This document shows, piece by piece, positions 14,947 through 22,991 of a stretch of DNA of 54,188 bases. Position 1 is the stretch's first letter. The number at the start of each line of letters is the position of its first letter. The stretch comes from a virus, in the IMG/VR virus record IMGVR_UViG_3300034220_000043, positions 1-54,188 of that record; one strand, given 5' to 3'. Position numbers and translations under genes: made by a program. The notes under the pieces were generated by a model, which searched no databases, was not told the DNA's origin, and saw only the letters and a list, made by a program, of their open reading frames with translations.

Positions 14947-15507
14947 CCTCGGCCTCCTTCCCCAGCGCCTCGATGTTGATCAGCTGCAGTAGCTCGGCCG
15001 GCTGGTCGAGCACCTCGTGCGGCCACTTGCCGAACCGCTCCGCGATCCGGCACAGCAGCTCGGCGTGTGCTAGGCCGCCGGGCTTGCCGACAGGGGTTCC
15101 ATCGGCAGCGATCCCTCCAGGGACGGCCCTCCACCGCTCGATGGCTCCGGCAAAGGGGCCGGGACGTCGGACACCGCCTTCTGCCAGGCGGTGAGGATCC
15201 GCATGACCTGCCCGGTGTCGACCTGCAGCAGCCCGTCGAGGTTGGCTGGGGTCGGCTCGCCGGGCTTGACCTCCAGGTCCCAGGACAGGAGGACGTCGGC
15301 GAACTTCTCCAGCACCGGCCGCATCTTCGCCATCTGCGCGAGCACCCCGGCCTGGCCGGCGGGGTTGTCGTCGATCGCGGCGGCCAGCTCGCCCATGTCC
15401 AGGACCATCCCGATGGGCGCCGAGCGGGCCCGGACGGTGAGCCCGTCCAGCTCGGCGTCGCCGGTGAAGTCGAGGACGTACACCTTGCCCCGCGGCGTGA
15501 ACCCCAC
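14927..15507 (-). CDS. Tail assembly chaperone, -1 frameshift product (G-T type)
   Basis: After the slippery site at 15157-15151 the -1 frame stays open to TAA 14929-14927, reading AIERWRAVPGG, LAHAELLCRIAERFGKW and LLQLINIEALGKEAEG. This gives the long chaperone form typical of siphovirus tails. The extension overlaps the tape-measure start. That this frame is open, protein-like and in the classical place supports programmed frameshifting, but no expression evidence exists. Confidence 0.65.
15070..15507 (-). CDS. Tail assembly chaperone, short form (G type)
   Basis: 145 residues from GTG 15507, with GGAG in the end of the upstream gene. Begins VGFTPRGKVYVLDFTGDAEL and carries DMGELAAAIDDNP and FADVLLSWDLEVKPGEP, the compact alpha/beta layout of actinophage chaperones, with a disordered Pro/Ser-rich end. 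It binds the tape measure during tail assembly. Located between tail tube and tape measure, as expected. Confidence 0.7.
   Translation of the reverse strand: MGFTPRGKVYVLDFTGDAELDGLTVRARSAPIGMVLDMGELAAAIDDNPAGQAGVLAQMAKMRPVLEKFADVLLSWDLEVKPGEPTPANLDGLLQVDTGQVMRILTAWQKAVSDVPAPLPEPSSGGGPSLEGSLPMEPLSASPAA
15151..15157 (-). other. Slippery heptamer CCCTTTG (programmed -1 frameshift)
   Basis: On the minus strand, zero-frame codons GCC CCT TTG contain C CCT TTG, a perfect X XXY YYZ heptamer. Slipping back one base gives CCC TTT and enters the open frame ending at 14927. It lies 26 codons before the zero-frame stop. Confidence 0.65.
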
Positions 15508-15509
15508 GG

Positions 15510-15917
15510 TCAGCTCCAGGTCGGGACGGTGCCGTCGGCGAGCACGCCGGGGGCCGTCCAGGTCAGGGCGCCGTCGTTGCCGCGCTTCAGCTGGTAGTCG
15601 GTGAACAGGCACTCGTTCACCAGGGTCTGCCCGGACACGCCGAGCGACACCGTGCGGGCGACCTGCGTCGAGGGCACCGTCTTCAGCACCGCGTGCGACG
15701 CACCGGCGGCGTCGTTGAACACCCCGTTCAGCGTGATGCTGAAGTCGGCGAGCAGCAGCAGCCGCTCGTACGCCGACTTGTCCACCCCGGTGACGTCCTG
15801 CACCCCGCGCGGGGTGGCGAACTCGAAGTCGGTCACGTCGTTCTTGATGGCCTGCGGGCTGCCCGACGCGTCGTCGACGGTCAGCGTGGTCCAGCCGAGG
15901 CCGGTCTCCTTCGCCAT
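15510..15917 (-). CDS. Tail tube-like protein (short paralogue)
   Basis: 135 residues. It shares the order VTGVDKSAYERL, a beta core, DYQLKRGNDGALTW and ADGTVPTWS with the protein at 16349-17074 (VTGIDKSGHERL, DYAGKRGNDGAL, ADGYAVEWG). Directly followed by the tail chaperones, so it is probably the major tail (tube) protein. Two tube-like proteins in one phage suggests one forms the tube and the other a specialised part such as the terminator end or a decoration. Confidence 0.65.
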   Translation of the reverse strand: MAKETGLGWTTLTVDDASGSPQAIKNDVTDFEFATPRGVQDVTGVDKSAYERLLLLADFSITLNGVFNDAAGASHAVLKTVPSTQVARTVSLGVSGQTLVNECLFTDYQLKRGNDGALTWTAPGVLADGTVPTWS

Positions 15918-15926
15918 GATCTGGTC

Positions 15927-16349
15927 CTATCCCCGCTGAGCTGCGGTGTTGAGGCGGTCCTGGTTGGTCGCGAAGTCGTCGACCCACGCGTCCGGGGAGG
16001 CGTGCACGACGCGGTGGCGCAGCGGGTTCCCGCGGGCGTCGCCGCCGCGCACGACGTACAGCGGGGCCCGGCCGACCTCGACGCGGTGGGTGGCGGCGGC
16101 GAAGCACGCCTGGCCGGGCTCGAACACCAGCCACGTCTCGCCGGGCGCCAGCTGCTGCTCGACGTAGCGGCGGCCCGAGGTGCGGGCGGCGTGCGCCAGC
16201 TCGGGGGTGAGGCCCTCGACGCGGGTGCGCCAGCCCTGCAGGTGCGCCGGGCAGGCGACCTCGGCGCAGCTCGCCGGGCGCCAGTGCGTGGCGGCCGGGC
16301 GCTGGATGGCGTACGTCAGCATCTGGTCCGGCCGCAGCCGCGGGCGCAT
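15927..16349 (-). CDS. Conserved phage protein between the tail-tube genes
   Basis: 140 residues from ATG 16349 (TGATG overlap). Compact and folded: PAATHWRPASCAEVACPAHL with two Cys, GWRTRVEGL, and FEPGQACFAAATHRVEVGRAPLYVVRGGD, ending in an acidic AWVDDFATNQDRL helix. Proteins with this pattern lie among structural genes of Streptomyces-type phages, but I know of no assigned function. A Cys/His pair may bind metal. Confidence 0.55.
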   Translation of the reverse strand: MRPRLRPDQMLTYAIQRPAATHWRPASCAEVACPAHLQGWRTRVEGLTPELAHAARTSGRRYVEQQLAPGETWLVFEPGQACFAAATHRVEVGRAPLYVVRGGDARGNPLRHRVVHASPDAWVDDFATNQDRLNTAAQRG

Positions 16350-17074
16350 CACGCCGCACCGCGCACGAGCAGGACGTGGAACTGGGCGTTGGTGAAGGTG
16401 CCGGTGGTGACGACCCGCAGGTAGCGGCGCACCGCGGCGTCGCGGGCGGTCGCGATCCGCTGGCTCGTGATGCCGGCGGCCGGGGTGAACGCGGCCCCGG
16501 CGAGCGCGGCCCAGGTGGAGCCGTTCGCGGAGTCCTCGACCGCGACGGTGACGCTGGTCCCGGTCAGCGCGAACACGTGGAGGTAGGCGACCAGCCCGAA
16601 CGCCGTCGCCGCGCCGCCGTCGACGGTGCCGCCAGCCGTGGCGGTCGTGTCGGTGCGGATCCCGGGGGTGGCCTGCTCACCCCACTCGACGGCGTACCCG
16701 TCGGCGACCTGCATGGACACCTCGAACGACAGGGCGCCGTCGTTCCCGCGCTTGCCGGCGTAGTCGACCTGCTTGCCCACGAGCCCGGCGGCCGGCCCGC
16801 CGAGCGCGGTGCCGCGGCAGTAGGTGAGCACCTGGCTGCCGGTCGGCAGGCTGGAGAGCCGGTCGTGCGCGCGGTCGGTGCCGGGGTTGAACCAGGCGCT
16901 GTACTCGAACCGGCCGTCGATGAGGCCGCCGAGGCGCTCGTGCCCGCTCTTGTCGATGCCGGTGACGTCCATGGCGGCGGGGCCGCCGCCGATGTTGCCG
17001 AGGGCGCCGATGTCGCCGGACAGGTCGTAGCCGGCGACGAACAGCCGGTCCCCGAGGCCGCTCTGCTTGGTCAT
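16349..17074 (-). CDS. Tail tube-like protein with C-terminal beta domain
   Basis: 241 residues from ATG 17074. Residues about 1-135 match the tail-tube type (LFVAGYDLSGDIGALGNI, MDVTGIDKSGHERL, DYAGKRGNDGALSFEVSMQ). About 140-241 form an extra beta domain (GLVAYLHVFALTGTSVTVAVEDS, RRYLRVVTTG) of the kind displayed on tail-tube proteins. Paralogous to the protein at 15510-15917. The extra domain may decorate the tail shaft and touch the host surface; this is inferred. Confidence 0.65.
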   Translation of the reverse strand: MTKQSGLGDRLFVAGYDLSGDIGALGNIGGGPAAMDVTGIDKSGHERLGGLIDGRFEYSAWFNPGTDRAHDRLSSLPTGSQVLTYCRGTALGGPAAGLVGKQVDYAGKRGNDGALSFEVSMQVADGYAVEWGEQATPGIRTDTTATAGGTVDGGAATAFGLVAYLHVFALTGTSVTVAVEDSANGSTWAALAGAAFTPAAGITSQRIATARDAAVRRYLRVVTTGTFTNAQFHVLLVRGAA

Positions 17075-17076
17075 GA

Positions 17077-17460
17077 TCAGGAGTCCTCTCGCGGGGGGAC
17101 GAGCGGGGAGGCGCACCGCAGCTCGCCGTAGGCCTGGCGCATGACCTCGAACGTGCGCTGGTACTGCTCCCGGGCCGGGCCCTCGGGCCGGGTGGAGGGG
17201 TCGTAGCCGCCCACCACCAGCGCGAACACGGGACAGAGCGAGCGCTGGGTCAGGCTCTCCAGCGCGTCGGCGGTCTGGCGCTGCTGCCACACGACCCAGC
17301 CGATGAGGCCGACGAGCAGCAGCAGCACCGCGGCGGCGGTCGCGGCGCGGATGGACACCTTCTCGGCGCGGGCGGTGCGCGCGCCGAGCTGCACGACGGC
17401 GAGGCGGAGCTGCTTCACCTCGTCGCGGAGGTCGTCGGCGCTGCGGGCGAGGTCACTCAC
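17077..17460 (-). CDS. Coiled-coil plus membrane-segment protein
   Basis: 127 residues from GTG 17460. An N-terminal helix (SADDLRDEVKQLRLAVVQLG) of heptad character leads to one membrane segment (AAAVLLLLVGLIGWVVW) and a soluble C-terminus with two Cys. It overlaps the next upstream small gene. Membrane proteins placed among head-tail genes occur in actinophages and may be second holins or entry proteins; no function can be assigned. Confidence 0.5.
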   Translation of the reverse strand: MSDLARSADDLRDEVKQLRLAVVQLGARTARAEKVSIRAATAAAVLLLLVGLIGWVVWQQRQTADALESLTQRSLCPVFALVVGGYDPSTRPEGPAREQYQRTFEVMRQAYGELRCASPLVPPREDS

Positions 17461-17617
17461 TGGGGTCGTCCTCCGTGCTGGGTGGGGTGCGGTGCGCGGC
17501 CACCTCGGCGAGCAGCTCCGCGGTGAAGTGGTCCAGGCGGTCGACCACGTCGACGAGCTGCCCTCGGAGGCGCTCGCGGTCGGCGATCACCAGGTCGGTG
17601 GTCTCGCTGCTGCTCAT
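17453..17617 (-). CDS. Small acidic helical protein
   Basis: 54 residues from ATG 17617. The stop of the upstream gene overlaps this start (ATGA), and this gene's end overlaps the GTG at 17460 by eight bases. Sequence features are an amphipathic helix (VIADRERLRGQLVDVVDRLD) and an acidic end. Support comes from tight coupling on both sides; function unknown. Confidence 0.5.
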   Translation of the reverse strand: MSSSETTDLVIADRERLRGQLVDVVDRLDHFTAELLAEVAAHRTPPSTEDDPSE

Positions 17618-17898
17618 CCCGAGCGCCTCTCGTCGCGGATGACGTCCATCGCCGAGGTCATGACCTGCTGGGCGGCGGCCAGGACGGGCAGCACCTTGTC
17701 CTGCAGGTCGGCGTTGGCCTTCCGCAGCTCCTCCTCCAGCCGGTCCGCGCGGGCCTGCTCGCGGGTCGCGTTCGCGTTGAGCTGGGTGAAGAGCACGCGG
17801 ACGGCGAGGACGCCGAGCGCGGCGAGGATCCCGAGCGCGCCGTACTGGATGAGCGCCCCGGTGGGGTCGGCGGCTGCCACGGCCGCGGCCGCGGTCAC
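17614..17898 (-). CDS. Small membrane protein with coiled coil (holin-like topology)
   Basis: 94 residues from GTG 17898, chosen because it overlaps the upstream stop as GTGA. One membrane segment (GALGILAALGVLAVRVLF) precedes a charged coiled coil (ATREQARADRLEEELRKANADLQDKV). This order matches single-pass phage holin/antiholin-like proteins. Together with 17077-17460 it makes a membrane-protein pair in mid-operon, away from the endolysin. Confidence 0.5.
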   Translation of the reverse strand: MTAAAAVAAADPTGALIQYGALGILAALGVLAVRVLFTQLNANATREQARADRLEEELRKANADLQDKVLPVLAAAQQVMTSAMDVIRDERRSG

Positions 17899-18353
17899 GG
17901 CGCCTGCACCCAGACGTCGTTCAGGATGATCGGCAGGGTGATGTCCGCGGTGCGCAGCGCCGACCCGTCCTGCTGGATCCACCCGAGGTCGGCCGCGAGC
18001 GCGGTCCCGCCGCGGCCGAGGAGGTCAACCTGGCAGGCGATCCCGCCGAGGGTGAAGTCGCCGCTGTACGCGGCGACGAGCGCGTCGACGGCGCGGGCGA
18101 GGGTCGTCTCCACCTCGTCGGCCGGTGCGCCCGCCACCGGCTTGTACAGCCGCACGACGAGGGTCACGAGCGCGGAGGTGGCGGCGAGGCCGGAGCCCTG
18201 CGGGAAGGGCCGGATCCGGCGGAGCATCACCGCGCAGGTGACGCCGTGGCCGGGCGGGTTCTTCGGCTCGTGCCCGGACACCCGGTCGAACTCCCCGAGC
18301 GACGAGGCGTGGGACTGGACGGCGGACAGCAGCGCCGCGGTGTCGAGCGCCAT
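17895..18353 (-). CDS. Tail terminator-like protein
   Basis: 152 residues from ATG 18353 (TGATG overlap). Features such as TAALLSAVQSHASSLGEF, VVRLYKPVAGAPADEVETTLARAVDALVAAYSGDF and ITLPIILNDVW agree with the alpha/beta tail-terminator/neck family, which follows the gp10-like connector. It would cap the tail tube and join it to the head. Assignment rests on position, size and fold-like pattern. Confidence 0.55.
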   Translation of the reverse strand: MALDTAALLSAVQSHASSLGEFDRVSGHEPKNPPGHGVTCAVMLRRIRPFPQGSGLAATSALVTLVVRLYKPVAGAPADEVETTLARAVDALVAAYSGDFTLGGIACQVDLLGRGGTALAADLGWIQQDGSALRTADITLPIILNDVWVQAP

Positions 18354-18748
18354 CACCCACCCCCGAGCCGGCGGATCGCGCGCTGGAGCGCGGCCTGGAC
18401 GATCCGCGGCACCTGGCCCTTGACCTCGTCGTAGGCGCGGCCGAACGACCGGTACCCGGGGAACCCAGGCCGGGCCCGGTTGCGCGCGCTGGTGCCCTCC
18501 AGCCACGGCCCGTACACGATGTCGTTGTCGTGGACCCGGCCGCCGCCGTCGCCGTTGCGGTCGATGTCGATCTGCGTCTCGTAGTACGGGGTCGGCTGCT
18601 GGATCGACTCGTTCAGGTTGGTCATCACGTTCGCGTACAGCTGGTTCGTGACGTCCTCGGCGGCCTCGGCGATGAAGGCGTCGACCGCGGCGTTGCGCTG
18701 CAGCGACGAGAACAGGGGGCCGTCCAAGTCGACCTCGACGTCGGGCAT
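18353..18748 (-). CDS. Head-tail connector (HK97 gp10-like)
   Basis: 131 residues from ATG 18748, the codon overlapping the upstream stop. Contains SLQRNAAVDAFIAEAAEDVT, DNDIVYGPWLEGTSARN and GRAYDEVKGQVPRIVQAAL, the pattern of neck/tail-completion proteins. In siphoviruses this protein sits between adaptor and terminator genes, as here. Confidence 0.6.
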   Translation of the reverse strand: MPDVEVDLDGPLFSSLQRNAAVDAFIAEAAEDVTNQLYANVMTNLNESIQQPTPYYETQIDIDRNGDGGGRVHDNDIVYGPWLEGTSARNRARPGFPGYRSFGRAYDEVKGQVPRIVQAALQRAIRRLGGG

Positions 18749-18930
18749 CAGGGCCACACCCCGGCCAGCCAGTACGCCACGACCAGGAGCAGCCCGATCC
18801 CGCCGTAGAACGCGAGGCCGGCCACGAGGGCGGCGGCCAGGCCCTGCCAGACCGTCCAGCGGCGGCCGGCCTGCTCCTGCGCCCAGGCGTCGAGCAGCGC
18901 GTCGAGCAGCTCGGCGTTGTCGCGGTTCAC
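18748..18930 (-). CDS. Small single-pass membrane protein
   Basis: 60 residues from GTG 18930. A short acidic N-terminus (NAELLDALLDAWAQEQAGRR) is followed by a hydrophobic helix filling most of the rest (AALVAGLAFYGGIGLLLVVAYWLAG). It lies between two connector genes. Function unknown. Confidence 0.5.
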   Translation of the reverse strand: MNRDNAELLDALLDAWAQEQAGRRWTVWQGLAAALVAGLAFYGGIGLLLVVAYWLAGVWP

Positions 18931-18931
18931 C

Positions 18932-19972
18932 TCAGACCACCCCCTTGCGGGCCTTGCGCCCGTAGCCGGCGTAGACCTCGGCGCGCAGCCCCTTGATCCC
19001 CGTGGCGCTCGCCTGGCGGGCGGCCTCGCCGGAGCCGATGACCCGGGCGTAGCCGGAGGTCTCCTGCTGCAGGGCCCAGAGCGTCTCGGCGATGGCGAGC
19101 GTCCGGACCGGGCCGGGAGGGGCGTGCACCGCGAGCTCGGCGCCGTCGGCGTGCGCCGCTGCGGTCGTGCCGCACGCGCCGCGCACCACGGTCAGTCCGC
19201 GCGGCGCGTAGATCGTGGCGCCGGCGTTGTGTGCCGCGAGGGTCGAGCCGTCCTGGGCTCGGCGGACGATCAGCCGGTCCGCGGCGATGTCGTCGACGAC
19301 CATGCGCTCGGCGTCGATGAGCAGCTGCTCCCCGATCGTGAACTCCGTGCCGTCGTCGACCTCGACCAGCTGGGCGTTGACCTGGCCGACCAGGTCGACG
19401 CCGAGGAGCTGCCCGGTCGCGAGCTGGGAACGGCCGGTCACGACCATGCGCTCGCCGCCGAGCCGGAGGAGATCGCCCACCCCGACCGCGGCGCCGTCGG
19501 ACACGTCGAGCTCCACCTCGGTGCCGTTCACGGCGGCGGTGAGGTTGCCGCCCAGCAGCTCGTCGGCGGTGTAGCCGAAGGTGCCCGTGATGGCGATGGC
19601 GCGCTGGTAGCTGGCCCCGCCGCCGAAGGTGCCCGCGGCCGCAAGGTCCAGCTCGACCCGGTTGTAGGGCGGACCCGACGCCTGCGGCTCGAGGAAGAAC
19701 TCGGTGAGCTCGGCCCCGCCGGAGGTGATGGCGTCGACGCTGATGACCTCGTCGCGGCCGAGCCACAGCCGCCAGCTGGCGCCCATCTGCTCGTTCGGCC
19801 ACGAGAAGGTGCGGGTGCCGGCCGCCGGGTAGAAGTGCCGGTGGCACAGCCGCTCGATGCTGCGCGAGGCCGCGGCCAGTAGCCGGTCGACCTGGCGGTT
19901 GGCCCGGGCGGTCTCGGCGACGTCGAGCGCCTCCTTGACCTGCTCGCGGGTGGCGTAGCTGGGCAGATTCAC
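18932..19972 (-). CDS. Head-tail adaptor (gp6-like) with central beta insertion
   Basis: 346 residues from GTG 19972 (GTGA overlap); ATG 19984 is an alternative. The N-terminus (ATREQVKEALDVAETARANRQVDRLLAAASRSIERLCHRHFYP) and the C-terminus (TLAIAETLWALQQETSGYARVIGSGEA) are the helical parts of phage adaptor proteins. Between them lies a long beta-rich insertion with repeated ERMVV motifs (GERMVVTGRS, AERMVVDDIA), so part of the insertion is duplicated. It would sit under the portal ring. Confidence 0.65.
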   Translation of the reverse strand: MNLPSYATREQVKEALDVAETARANRQVDRLLAAASRSIERLCHRHFYPAAGTRTFSWPNEQMGASWRLWLGRDEVISVDAITSGGAELTEFFLEPQASGPPYNRVELDLAAAGTFGGGASYQRAIAITGTFGYTADELLGGNLTAAVNGTEVELDVSDGAAVGVGDLLRLGGERMVVTGRSQLATGQLLGVDLVGQVNAQLVEVDDGTEFTIGEQLLIDAERMVVDDIAADRLIVRRAQDGSTLAAHNAGATIYAPRGLTVVRGACGTTAAAHADGAELAVHAPPGPVRTLAIAETLWALQQETSGYARVIGSGEAARQASATGIKGLRAEVYAGYGRKARKGVV

Positions 19973-21693
19973 GACGGCCCCCATCGCGGGTCTTCGTAGC
20001 CGGCGGTGCGCGAGGCCGCGCCCGCGTACTCCCGGCCCTCGTCGAGGACCGCGGCAAGCCCGCCCCAGTCGCCGCCGTTGGTCGGCGGGGCGCCGACGGA
20101 GGTGCCGGGCCGGTAGCCGTCGAACGGGCAGAACAGCTCGCCGCGCGCACCGATCTCGTACGGGGTGCCGTCGTTCGGGCAGGACTGCGGGCGGGGGGCC
20201 GCCTCCGCGTGCACCACGCGCAGGATGGCGAGCAGCCCCCACCAGGAGCCGCGCTCGGGCTGCGGGGTCGAGTCGAGGAACACGGCGGGCTCGTGCGCCT
20301 GCCCGATACCGACGGCCGGGGCTGCCACTGCAGTGCGCTCGGTGCCGCTCGTGGAGACGTCCGGCGCCACGGCGCTGCCGGTGCCGAGCGCGAGCGCGGC
20401 TGCCGTGGCGATGCTGATCCCGGGCGCGTGCGCAGACCCGGTCGCCGTGGCGAGGGTGGCTGCGAGGGACAGGCGGATGTCGGGCTGGTGCGCGGCGGCG
20501 GTGCCCGCGGCGGCTCCTGCCGGTGCGCTGCCCGCGGTGGTGACCGCGCCGGCGTGGGCCTGGCCCGTGCCCACGGCGTGGCCGGCCGGTGCACCGACGC
20601 TGGCGACGGCGGACACCGCGACCTGGTGCGCGCTGCCGGCGCCGCTCGCGTGGGCGGCGGCCGCGATCAGGGAGGTGGTGAGGGCGGGCGGGTGTGCGCT
20701 GCCGCTGCCCGCGGCGTGGCCGGCCGAGGCGCTGCCGTCCGCGACCACCGAGGCCGGGCTCGCGGCCCCACTGCCGGAGGCGCGCCTGGCCGCCGCTGTC
20801 AGCGTCACGGACGTCGTCGCAGCGGCGCCGGCACCTGTAGCGAGGCCCGCCGTGGCGGCGAGGCGCACGGAGGTCTGAGCCGCTGTGCCGGTGCCGGCAG
20901 CGTGTCCGGCTGCGGCGGCCAGCGCGACTGCGGGGGAGGCGGACGTGCCGGTGCCCGACGCGGATCCAGCCACCGCGGTGGTGCCGCCGCCCGTCGTGGC
21001 GACCGCCGGCTGGTGCGCACTGCCCGTCCCAGCCGCGCGAGCTGCGGCCATCGTCGACGGGTCGGTCGTGACGAGCGCCGCGTAGCCGTTGGCGCTGGCG
21101 TCCCCGTAGGTGATCGTCGCAGTACGCGCGGCCGCGGCCGACGCGGTGAACGAGGCGAACGTGACCGACACGACCGGGGCAGTAGCCCCCGACTCCTGAT
21201 GGTCGATCGTCGTGACGGTCTCGCTGCCCGTCGAGGTGATCGAGTTGACCACGGTCGGCGTCGCGGTGGTGCGCTCCACCCCGATGACGGAGACGAGCTG
21301 CCCGGCTGCCGGGGTGAGGGATCCGGTGGTCGACGCGGCGCTGGAGCCGCCGCGGACGGCCGGCGCGACCGAGCTGCCGCGGAAGGTGTAGACGTCCTGG
21401 TAGTAGTGGCCGAGCGCGATCTGCTTGCTGGTCGTGAACGTGACGGTGACGGTGTCGCCTGCGGTGAGGCCGTGGCCGGTGAACACGCTGACGCGGCAGT
21501 TGCCCGCGGCGCGCTCGTCGAGCTTGGCGAACGTCGAGCCACCGGGGCCGGACAGCGCCGAAGCGGTGTCCACCCCGTCGGCGGTGCCGAAGGCGAACAA
21601 GCCGGCCATCACGGGGGTGACCCCGGTGGGGACGGTGAAGGTGTGCACGAGGTTCGCGCCTCGGACCACAAGGGTCCCGATGATCGTGGTCAT
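19969..21693 (-). CDS. Structural protein: beta domain, twelve AGHA-GTG repeats, zinc-ribbon tail
   Basis: 574 residues. Residues about 1-215 are beta-rich. About 215-480 hold some twelve degenerate AGxAxGTGxAHxPxV units, the same unit as in the minor tail protein at 9563-12772. About 485-574 read RGSWWGLLAILRVVHAEA, then a CPNDG ... CPFDGY zinc-ribbon. That last part resembles small stand-alone proteins often found beside capsid genes in Streptomyces-type phages, so it looks like a fusion. Its place between capsid and connector genes suggests a head-surface or neck fibre. Function inferred. Confidence 0.55.
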   Translation of the reverse strand: MTTIIGTLVVRGANLVHTFTVPTGVTPVMAGLFAFGTADGVDTASALSGPGGSTFAKLDERAAGNCRVSVFTGHGLTAGDTVTVTFTTSKQIALGHYYQDVYTFRGSSVAPAVRGGSSAASTTGSLTPAAGQLVSVIGVERTTATPTVVNSITSTGSETVTTIDHQESGATAPVVSVTFASFTASAAAARTATITYGDASANGYAALVTTDPSTMAAARAAGTGSAHQPAVATTGGGTTAVAGSASGTGTSASPAVALAAAAGHAAGTGTAAQTSVRLAATAGLATGAGAAATTSVTLTAAARRASGSGAASPASVVADGSASAGHAAGSGSAHPPALTTSLIAAAAHASGAGSAHQVAVSAVASVGAPAGHAVGTGQAHAGAVTTAGSAPAGAAAGTAAAHQPDIRLSLAATLATATGSAHAPGISIATAAALALGTGSAVAPDVSTSGTERTAVAAPAVGIGQAHEPAVFLDSTPQPERGSWWGLLAILRVVHAEAAPRPQSCPNDGTPYEIGARGELFCPFDGYRPGTSVGAPPTNGGDWGGLAAVLDEGREYAGAASRTAGYEDPRWGPS

Positions 21694-21744
21694 GCTGTTC
21701 TCACCGCCCCTCTCGACGCTGGCTCAGGACTCGGTTGGTGCAGG

Positions 21745-22212
21745 TCAGAGGGTCAGCGAGAGGATCCCGGACGCGTTCCACTGGATGGTGAGCGTCCCGG
21801 CGGTCACCGACTGGGAGCCGCCGAAGTAGTTGAAGCAGAGGCCCTGGTCAGCGACCGGCGTGGTGAGCGTGTCGTCGTAGACGAGGCAGCCGAAGGCGGC
21901 GGTGATCGTGGCCGCGGAGCCGTTGGCGAGGTCGGCGGCGTCGAAGGTGTAGACGTTCGACGCGAACGCCGACGTGACCGACGCCAGCGCGAGGCCACCC
22001 GCGGACCAGCCGCCGTTGGACAGCTCGTTGCCGGTCGTCCACTGGCCGGTGTTGTAGCCGGTCGAGGCGGCCGCGGCGGTCTGGTCGGGGGTGCCGGTGT
22101 TGCCGTAGAGCGCGGCCTTGATCGTGTCGCTGTTGACGTCGAACGCGGCGGTGCCGTTGAGGGCGTCGGTGACGAACGCCGAGAAGATCTTCGATGCGGT
22201 CCCGAAGGCCAT
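21745..22212 (-). CDS. Capsid-associated structural protein (hypothetical)
   Basis: 155 residues from ATG 22212, with AGGAG at 22218-22222. Begins AFGTASKIFSAFVTDALN and contains DTIKAALYGNTGTPDQTAAA, SVTSAFASNVYTFDAADL and CLVYDDTLTTPVADQGL, a beta-rich, Ser/Thr/Ala-rich pattern typical of minor head or decoration proteins. It is separated from the repeat protein by a 51-base gap with no visible signal. Not recognised further. Confidence 0.5.
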   Translation of the reverse strand: MAFGTASKIFSAFVTDALNGTAAFDVNSDTIKAALYGNTGTPDQTAAAASTGYNTGQWTTGNELSNGGWSAGGLALASVTSAFASNVYTFDAADLANGSAATITAAFGCLVYDDTLTTPVADQGLCFNYFGGSQSVTAGTLTIQWNASGILSLTL

Positions 22213-22214
22213 GG

Positions 22215-22523
22215 TCAGCTCCTGTGTGCGGTGGCGGTGGGGGCGAACACGACCGCGTCGGTGCCTTCGTCCCTGGTGACGGTCACGCTCATGACGGGCC
22301 GGCCGTTGTGCAGCTGCACGAGGTCCCCGGCGATGTAGTCCTCCCGCTCCCGTACCTCGACCTTCGACGACGTCCCGGCGGGGACCATCGGCGTGGTGAG
22401 GCCGCCCAGACCGGCGCACGGGTGCATGCGGGTGTGCGCACCGTGCTGGCGGGTGACGTCGGTGAAGGGGCAGCTGGAGCACTCCCAGCGGCGCTCCGGC
22501 GGAGCGAGGAGGACGGCCTTCAT
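22215..22523 (-). CDS. Small zinc-binding phage protein
   Basis: 102 residues from ATG 22523. The N-terminus has RWECSSCPF and a later HTRMHPC, a likely Cys/His metal site. The C-terminal half is a beta barrel-like segment (DYIAGDLVQLHNGRPVMSVTVTRDEG). It overlaps the previous gene by four bases. Function unknown. Confidence 0.5.
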   Translation of the reverse strand: MKAVLLAPPERRWECSSCPFTDVTRQHGAHTRMHPCAGLGGLTTPMVPAGTSSKVEVREREDYIAGDLVQLHNGRPVMSVTVTRDEGTDAVVFAPTATAHRS

Positions 22524-22722
22524 CCCGCCTGCACCGTGACGTTCTCGGTGGGCTCGACGAAGGTGTGGTCGGCGCGGCGGGCCTCGGCGAGCGCGGCCTC
22601 GGCCTGCTCGACACCCTCGCGCGCGCCGTCGAGGTGGGTCTCCAGCTTGTCGACCTTCGCCTTGGCCGCGTCGAGCGCGGCCTCGTGCTGGGTGATGACC
22701 TGGGCGGCGTAGTCCTTGTCGT

Positions 22723-22726
<4 letters not shown>
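22520..22726 (-). CDS. Small coiled-coil protein
   Basis: 68 residues from GTG 22726 with GAAGGAG upstream. Almost entirely helical (QVITQHEAALDAAKAKVDKL, HLDGAREGVEQAEAALAEA). The bases around its start are 27/29 identical to those around the antirepressor start at 1050. Could be a scaffold-like or head-joining helper; not assigned. Confidence 0.5.
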
Positions 22727-22938
<212 letters not shown>

Positions 22939-22991
22939 GCCGTCCTCCTGCTGTCTGAATGGCCCGCTGAGCGGGCGGTAGGGCGAGGGGT

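Noticed and set aside
14943-15134. Separate 63-residue minus-strand gene before the tape measure
   Set aside because: It is in the third frame; the chaperone zero and -1 frames explain this interval fully.
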